Assembly: GCF_019913785.1 (NCBI RefSeq)
Contig: NZ_JAIOHK010000058.1
Coordinates: forward strand, 1-47,353
DNA from: Altibacter sp.
GTDB taxonomy: Bacteria; Bacteroidota; Bacteroidia; Flavobacteriales; Flavobacteriaceae
Direction: 5' to 3'
DNA length: 47,353 nucleotides
The stretch's first letter is position 1. The number at the start of each line of letters is the position of its first letter. Made by a program: the position numbers and the translations under genes. The notes under the pieces were generated by a model, which was not told the DNA's origin, did no database searches, and saw nothing but the letters and a program-made list of their open reading frames with translations. Below are positions 43,111 through 47,353 of this stretch, piece after piece.

Positions 43111-43221
43111 ACCGCTCACTTTGTCGCTCGTAACATCTGGAAAAACCGAATGTCACTCACTTAGACACTCGTAACATTTGGAAAAAACCGAATGTCACTC
43201 ACTTAGACGCTCGTAACATTT
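43111..43221. repeat. Tandem 42-bp repeats containing the 3' end of mnmD
   Basis: Two full copies start at 43145 and 43187, and a diverged partial copy covers 43111-43144. Shared blocks are CTCGTAACAT and ACCGAATGTCACTCACTTAGAC. On the minus strand each copy carries the terminal mnmD codons ATGTTACGAG...TCTAAGTGA or a variant of them. Confidence 0.85.
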
Positions 43222-43864
43222 CACGTTTTCCCGGTGGACCGGGTAAGCGACTCACGGTAAACCCCACCGTTTGCATCGCCCTTCGAACGCTTCCCTTGGC
43301 TGCATAAGTGACCAAGACACCTCCCGGCACAAGTGCTTCGAACATTTTTTTGAAAATGGCCTCTGTCCAGAGTTCGGGTTGTACACGTGCCCCAAACGCA
43401 TCAAAATAGATGAGTTGATATTGCTTATGGTCTGCTATTTCTGAAAAAAACTGTTGCCGTTTGGTCAGTTGAAAATTTCGGCTTATTGCCGAAGCAACCT
43501 CCCATGGGATCTTGTGAAGTCTAAAAAAATCATTTTCCGAAGCATTCAATTTTTTCGGATAATTCAATTGTGCTACTTCTGAAAAAGCGACCGGATAGGC
43601 TTCAATCCCCGTATAATGGACCTGCCAAGAATTCCTTTCCGCCTCCAGAAGGGTAAGAAAGGCATTTAATCCCGTACCGAAACCAATTTCCAAAATCGAA
43701 ATGTGTTCGGTAGCATTTTCAGCGAGAAAATGGTGTAATCCCGTTTGAATAAATACGTGTTGGGCTTCGGCTATTGCACCGTGTTTTGAGTGGTATTGTT
43801 CATTCCATTCCGGTAGATGAATCGTTACCGATCCATCCCCGGTTGTAAGGAATTCACGTTTCAA
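43199..43864 (-). CDS. mnmD: tRNA U34 mnm5 methyltransferase MnmD
   Basis: 221 residues from a TTG start (MKREFLTTGDGS). SAM motif ISILEIGFGTGLNAFLTLLEA; YFDAFGARVQPELW and TEAIFKKMFEALVPGGVLVTYAAKGSVRRAM match the methyltransferase domain of MnmC/stand-alone MnmD. It finishes the mnm5(s2)U34 modification in tRNA. No FAD oxidase domain is fused. Its last codons and stop lie in a 42-bp tandem repeat. 4 bases follow the DUF4920 gene. Confidence 0.92.
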   Translation of the reverse strand: MKREFLTTGDGSVTIHLPEWNEQYHSKHGAIAEAQHVFIQTGLHHFLAENATEHISILEIGFGTGLNAFLTLLEAERNSWQVHYTGIEAYPVAFSEVAQLNYPKKLNASENDFFRLHKIPWEVASAISRNFQLTKRQQFFSEIADHKQYQLIYFDAFGARVQPELWTEAIFKKMFEALVPGGVLVTYAAKGSVRRAMQTVGFTVSRLPGPPGKREMLRASK

Positions 43865-43868
43865 AATC

Positions 43869-44396
43869 TTATTGTTTTTCGGCCTCGCCCGTAACGGTGG
43901 TAGGAATTAAGACTCCAGAGGAAATAAAAGAGAGTGTCCGTTTTGGTTCGGTAATGGCTTCAATTTCTTCTTTGGTCTTTCCGGCATCTTCAGCAAAGTG
44001 TCTCTGGTCTTCCACACTCATTTCTTCCACAAAAGCTACCCCATCAACTATCACTTCCTGTCCCGCAATATCTTTCGGCATAAAGAAACCATAGTCCTTA
44101 AACTTGACCATCGCCTCGTTTTCGCCCAAATCCAATCGCATCCAACATCCTTTGTTTTGACAAACCTCCTTTACTTCGGAAGAAAATTTAACGGCTACGG
44201 TATCCCCGAGTTGGAGGCTATTGTATTTCTCGATAATTTCTGACTTTGATAAAACACCATCATCCGATATTTTTTCGCCAAAAGTATCATATGTCATGGC
44301 AGTTTCCTCCACTTCATTCAAGGGTACTTCTTGTTTCTTATTTTCGTTACAGCCTATTAATAGGGCAAAAGTTGCTATAAAAAGTAAATGCTTCAT
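43869..44396 (-). CDS. DUF4920 domain-containing lipoprotein
   Basis: 175 residues from the ATG at 44396 (a TTG at 44411 is less likely). Lipobox LLIGC near residue 16. The DUF4920 core has YNSLQLGDTVAVKFSSEVKEVCQNKGCWM, a Cys pair in CQNKGC, then GYFMPK-like DYGFFMPKDIAGQEVIVDGVAFVEEMS. Family role unknown; exported and membrane anchored. Divergent from ilvE. Confidence 0.88.
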   Translation of the reverse strand: MKHLLFIATFALLIGCNENKKQEVPLNEVEETAMTYDTFGEKISDDGVLSKSEIIEKYNSLQLGDTVAVKFSSEVKEVCQNKGCWMRLDLGENEAMVKFKDYGFFMPKDIAGQEVIVDGVAFVEEMSVEDQRHFAEDAGKTKEEIEAITEPKRTLSFISSGVLIPTTVTGEAEKQ

Positions 44397-44480
44397 TTTG
44401 TTTTTTTTCAATGTTTAATTAGCTATTAAGATACTGCAATTTTAATACTTTTTTAGGTTTTTTATGGTCAAAATTTTGTA

Positions 44481-44488
44481 TAATTTTG
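44481..44488 (+). promoter_or_regulatory. -7 element TAATTTTG of ilvE
   Basis: Exact TAnnTTTG match 20 bases before the ilvE ATG; no clear -33 TTG. Confidence 0.55.
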
Positions 44489-44508
44489 TACGCTAAAACC
44501 ACCTCTTC

Positions 44509-45576
44509 ATGAATTATATCACCCAAGATAAAGTCTCCGTAAAAAAATCGAATACCTCAAGATTACAAGAAGTTGATTTTAGCAACTTAGTCTTCGGAAA
44601 AACCTTTACCGATCATATGTTTGAATGTGATTATAAAGACGGGGCGTGGGTGAACCCAACAATTCGACCCTACGGACCCTTATCCATGTATCCCGGAGCT
44701 AAAGTGTTTCACTATGGGCAGGCCGTTTTCGAAGGCATGAAGGCGTATAAAGATGACAGCGGAAAGGTGTTTTTATTTCGTCCTGAAGAGAATTTTCTGC
44801 GAATCAACAAGTCGTCCAAACGATTGGCCATCCCGGAATTCCCGAAAGATCTATTTTTTGAAGCCATGCATAAGTTGATGGAATTAGACCGGGAATGGGT
44901 CAGACCCGGACTTGGAAACTCATTATACATTCGGCCGTTTGCAATGGCGACCGAAGAAGGGGTCTCTGCATCCCCTTCAAATGAATATAAATTCATGATC
45001 CTATTATCCCCTGCGCAAGCCTATTATACCGGCGACGTCAAAGTATTGATTGCCGAAAAATACAGTCGTTCGGCAAATGGTGGTGTGGGAGCTGCCAAGG
45101 CTGCCGGAAATTATGGAGCACAGTTTTACCCTACCAATCTAGCTCGCGAAAGAGGTTTCCAACAAGTTATTTGGACCGATGCCAATACACATGAATATTT
45201 GGAAGAAGCCGGAACCATGAACGTCTTTTTCAGAATAAACGACACCTTGATAACGGCCCCAACCGGAGACCGAATTCTTGATGGTATTACCCGTAAAAGT
45301 GTTATTGCGTTAGCAAAAAGAGATGGCATTCAGGTTGATGAACGTCCCTTAACCGTCACCGAATTACTGGCGGCTGCGAAAGACGGCAGTCTTAAAGAAA
45401 TCTTTGGGACAGGCACGGCTGCGGTGATAAGCCCGGTGAGCGCATTTGGATACCAAGACAAGGTATACGAACTTCAAAAAGTTGAAAATGGATTCGCATC
45501 CAGATTTAAAAAGGAGCTTATGGACATTCAATATAATAGAAGCGAAGACCCTTATGGCTGGCGCTATGAAGTGTAA
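44509..45576 (+). CDS. ilvE: Branched-chain amino acid aminotransferase
   Basis: 355 residues, fold-type IV PLP enzyme. PLP lysine K197 in GAAKAAGNYGAQ; YGQAVFEGMKAY, EEAGTMNVFF and ILDGITRKSVIALA are BCAT signatures; GTGTAAVISPVSAF binds the cofactor phosphate. It catalyses the last step of Leu/Ile/Val synthesis and the first step of their breakdown. The start fits the promoter and family N-terminus. Confidence 0.96.
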   Translation: MNYITQDKVSVKKSNTSRLQEVDFSNLVFGKTFTDHMFECDYKDGAWVNPTIRPYGPLSMYPGAKVFHYGQAVFEGMKAYKDDSGKVFLFRPEENFLRINKSSKRLAIPEFPKDLFFEAMHKLMELDREWVRPGLGNSLYIRPFAMATEEGVSASPSNEYKFMILLSPAQAYYTGDVKVLIAEKYSRSANGGVGAAKAAGNYGAQFYPTNLARERGFQQVIWTDANTHEYLEEAGTMNVFFRINDTLITAPTGDRILDGITRKSVIALAKRDGIQVDERPLTVTELLAAAKDGSLKEIFGTGTAAVISPVSAFGYQDKVYELQKVENGFASRFKKELMDIQYNRSEDPYGWRYEV

Positions 45577-45620
45577 TGCTCTTTTGTTTGAAGGGACAGC
45601 TGCTTTAAAAAATTGAGCGT

Positions 45621-46007
45621 TTATTTTTCTAAGATAGCTTGAATATTTGGCTTAAAATAATTGGGGCCCTTTAACACCTTTCCATCTTCTCGATAGATAG
45701 GTTTCCCATTGGCACCCAGCTTACTCATATTACTGCGTTGAATTTCATTAAAAACTGCTTCAATCTTATGCTGCATGCCGTGTTCGATAATGGTACCACA
45801 CAAGATATAGAGCATATCGCCCAGTGCATCGGCGACTTCTACGAGATCATTATTATTGGCCGCTTCTAAATACTCCTCATTTTCTTCGCGCATTAATTTA
45901 TAACGCAGTAAGTTTTTGGCCTCCCCAAGGTCACCCACAGGTGTTTCATTACTTCCCAAACCAAAAGCATCGTGAAATTGACGAACTGCAGCAATTTTAT
46001 TTTTCAT
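45621..46007 (-). CDS. MazG-like nucleotide pyrophosphohydrolase
   Basis: 128 residues. The all-alpha NTP-PPase motif is split as REENEEYLEA (EExxE) and EVADALGDMLYILCG (ExxxD), the metal-binding set of the MazG/HisE superfamily. C-terminal KLGANGKPIYREDGKVLKGPNYFKP is typical of phosphoribosyl-ATP-pyrophosphohydrolase-like proteins of phage and Bacteroidota. It may clear non-canonical dNTPs. Confidence 0.87.
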   Translation of the reverse strand: MKNKIAAVRQFHDAFGLGSNETPVGDLGEAKNLLRYKLMREENEEYLEAANNNDLVEVADALGDMLYILCGTIIEHGMQHKIEAVFNEIQRSNMSKLGANGKPIYREDGKVLKGPNYFKPNIQAILEK

Positions 46008-46049
46008 ATTTCTCTCCCAATAAGATGGGTAACTATTTAATTTGTATTG

Positions 46050-46057
46050 TATTTTTG
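46050..46057 (+). promoter_or_regulatory. -7 element TATTTTTG of the small membrane gene
   Basis: Exact TAnnTTTG match 22 bases before the ATG at 46079; -33 not evident. Confidence 0.5.
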
Positions 46058-46078
46058 TATTTGTAAAACTACAAATTA

Positions 46079-46267
46079 ATGTTTAGCACCAACCAACTAA
46101 TTTTCGCGATTTGCTTCGTAATTGCTTTTAGTGTATTCATCATTATAAGTTATAGAATGGATAGAAAGCTTGACAAGAAATACTATAAAGGCACCTTTTG
46201 GATCTTGGTTGGATTTATTGTTTTTGTACTCTTGCTTCTTGCTATAAAGACCTTTTTGAAGGGCTAA
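46079..46267 (+). CDS. Small two-helix membrane protein
   Basis: 62 residues: helix 1 LIFAICFVIAFSVFIIISY (about 7-25), a basic loop RMDRKLDKKYYKGT and helix 2 FWILVGFIVFVLLLLAIKTF (about 40-59). No family recognised. The promoter, the basic cytoplasmic loop and clean spacing support a real gene. Confidence 0.65.
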   Translation: MFSTNQLIFAICFVIAFSVFIIISYRMDRKLDKKYYKGTFWILVGFIVFVLLLLAIKTFLKG

Positions 46268-46383
46268 TTATGCTGAAATTAAGCAACTTATTCCTCCCCT
46301 TACACATCTTTTAAATTTTTAAGAAATAGGATTATCCGATTTTTTAATATACTTTTAACATTAAACTAACTAAAACCAAAATT

Positions 46384-47070
46384 ATGTTAAAAAAGATTAC
46401 TCTTTTAACGTGCCTATTGTTATTGGGGAACATTTGTAGCGCACAAGAATCTGACACAGACAAAACCCCTCCCTTAGACGAAAATTTCACAGCAAGAGGA
46501 CAAGACGTCATTGATTGGCGCGAGAGCTCTGTGGGACTTTTCTTTATGCCCTTACCCTTGAATATTGATAATATTGAAATTGAACGCGGAAATGGTACAG
46601 AAACACTGCAAGGAAGTGATAACCTTTTTAGTGTAGGTTTTGGCCTTTCTCTCAACTTCGATTTTGATGCTTCTGGCTCTGGATTAGGGAATATCACATA
46701 TTTTGCCATCATTTTTGGTTCTGGAGATTATTCGCTTCAGGCCATGGATCTTTTTACAGCAGTTAAGTACGATATTAAACTAGGACCGCTAAGTAAGTTT
46801 GAGCTATCCCCCTTATTGGGAGTAGGTAATCTGGCATTTAGCGATACCGATTCCTCCCAAAATGTTGGAAGCTCATTGTACGTTTCGGGCGGAGCTCGAA
46901 TAACATGGTTGGCCGCAAAGGACTTTTTTGTTGGAGCCGATTTACAATCTGTACCTCTTGTTTTTAATACTGAAAAATTATTGGGGGTCGAAGATGAAGT
47001 AAATAGTGCTAAACTTAAGTATACGTTCCCGGTGCAGGTAAACCTTTCACTTCGTTACAACATATTTTAA
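46384..47070 (+). CDS. Putative outer membrane beta-barrel protein
   Basis: 228 residues. Signal peptide (ITLLTCLLLLGNICSAQ). The mature protein has alternating hydrophobic strands (VGLFFMPLPL, VGFGLSLNFDFDA, SSLYVSGGARITWLA, VQVNLSLRYNIF) and ends with Phe, the barrel-assembly C-terminal signature. No specific family assigned. The following lipoprotein gene begins 19 bases later and may share its transcript. Confidence 0.72.
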   Translation: MLKKITLLTCLLLLGNICSAQESDTDKTPPLDENFTARGQDVIDWRESSVGLFFMPLPLNIDNIEIERGNGTETLQGSDNLFSVGFGLSLNFDFDASGSGLGNITYFAIIFGSGDYSLQAMDLFTAVKYDIKLGPLSKFELSPLLGVGNLAFSDTDSSQNVGSSLYVSGGARITWLAAKDFFVGADLQSVPLVFNTEKLLGVEDEVNSAKLKYTFPVQVNLSLRYNIF

Positions 47071-47089
47071 TATCTCAAAAACTACACAA

Positions 47090-47353
47090 ATGAAAAACTA
47101 TATATATATAATAGCACTAATTGTGATGGCTACTTTTTCTTCTTGCGAAAGCGAGGTTTCATTTTTAGAATTAGCCGAATCACAAGGATTTGCCTTTACC
47201 GGCTCGACCCAAAGTATTCAGGAATTGATAGGTGCCGACGCCTACCAGAAGCTAACACAAGATCTGGGAATAATTGTTAACACAGGGGACAATCCTCCAA
47301 ACATTAATGGAAACTATCCAATTTGGGAAGTGGAAATCGCAGCAGACATAGCA
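47090..47353 (+). CDS. Putative lipoprotein, cut by the window end
   Basis: ATG at 47090 opens a frame of 88 codons running off the window. N-terminus MKNYIYIIALIVMATFSSC is a lipoprotein signal with lipobox FSSC; the exposed part begins ESEVSFLELAESQGFAFTGS. Family not recognised from this fragment. Likely cotranscribed with the barrel protein upstream. Confidence 0.7.
   Translation, partial: MKNYIYIIALIVMATFSSCESEVSFLELAESQGFAFTGSTQSIQELIGADAYQKLTQDLGIIVNTGDNPPNINGNYPIWEVEIAADIA

Noticed and set aside
43121-43135. CTCGTAAC repeats as further ECF -35 sites
   Set aside because: No CGTC occurs 16-17 bases downstream on either strand; the sequence belongs to the mnmD-derived repeat.
43111-43221. 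Possible CRISPR-like repeats
   Set aside because: Only about three copies, directly abutting with no unique spacers, and they derive from the end of mnmD; no cas genes nearby.

Overview
The window is AT-rich chromosomal DNA from a member of the Bacteroidota, most likely a marine Flavobacteriaceae. Evidence: Bacteroidota-type promoters (TTG, 19-21 bases, TAnnTTTG) precede several genes, for example at 3634, 4488, 4875 and 41289 (minus strand). Purine-rich Shine-Dalgarno sites are weak or absent. Protein families are typical of the group: long SecA, DUF2795, DUF4920, DUF6268, DnaJ with two CxxCxGxG motifs, ECF sigma/anti-sigma pairs, 7TM-AraC regulators. No transposase, integrase, phage gene, CRISPR array, rRNA or tRNA was seen. 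No gene-free stretch exceeds 300 bases.

Layout. 1-8860: housekeeping genes, mostly plus strand (ABC-F ATPase, SAM methyltransferase, LolD-like ATPase, cobalamin adenosyltransferase, DUF2795 protein, secA, DUF4199 protein). 8862-13059: two separate ECF sigma/anti-sigma systems. The first is divergent from a DUF6249 membrane protein. The second forms an operon with a DUF4097 protein that carries an 11-residue repeat. 13160-15240: DUF2383 protein, Ohr and MeaB. 15237-21201: a compact six-gene minus-strand operon with an LtaS-like transferase, a diacylglycerol kinase, two PAP2 phosphatases, a four-repeat membrane protein and a DUF1003 protein. 21359-24009: PepSY-like lipoprotein, 7TM-AraC regulator, sugar-nucleotide epimerase. 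24174-27134: plus-strand cassette of GT2, duplicated-LABN protein and GT39 (ArnT-like), convergent with a MATE/small protein/PAP2 operon. 29402-31589: DUF1801 protein and a second 7TM-AraC regulator. 31784-39331: a seven-gene minus-strand operon (ABC-2 exporter, MscS, DUF6268 protein, sigma54-type response regulator without HTH, PPK2, M28 peptidase). 39580-47353: grpE-dnaJ, YceI, SDR epimerase, mnmD, DUF4920 lipoprotein, ilvE, MazG-like protein, small membrane protein and two envelope proteins, the last cut by the window edge.

How the genes work together. The strongest theme is the cell envelope. The 15-21 kb operon could run a cycle in which a phosphoglycerol (or similar) transferase releases diacylglycerol, a lipid kinase recycles it to phosphatidic acid, and PAP2 enzymes act on phospholipid phosphates. 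The 24-27 kb cassette looks like polyprenyl-phosphate-sugar synthesis, translocation and transfer to lipid A or another envelope glycan. Both ECF sigma genes are preceded by sites of the form TGNAAC, 16 bases, CGTC. The first pair is arranged as a divergent promoter built on an 11-bp inverted repeat. These sites suggest autoregulated envelope-stress circuits and are the most specific new signal I found.
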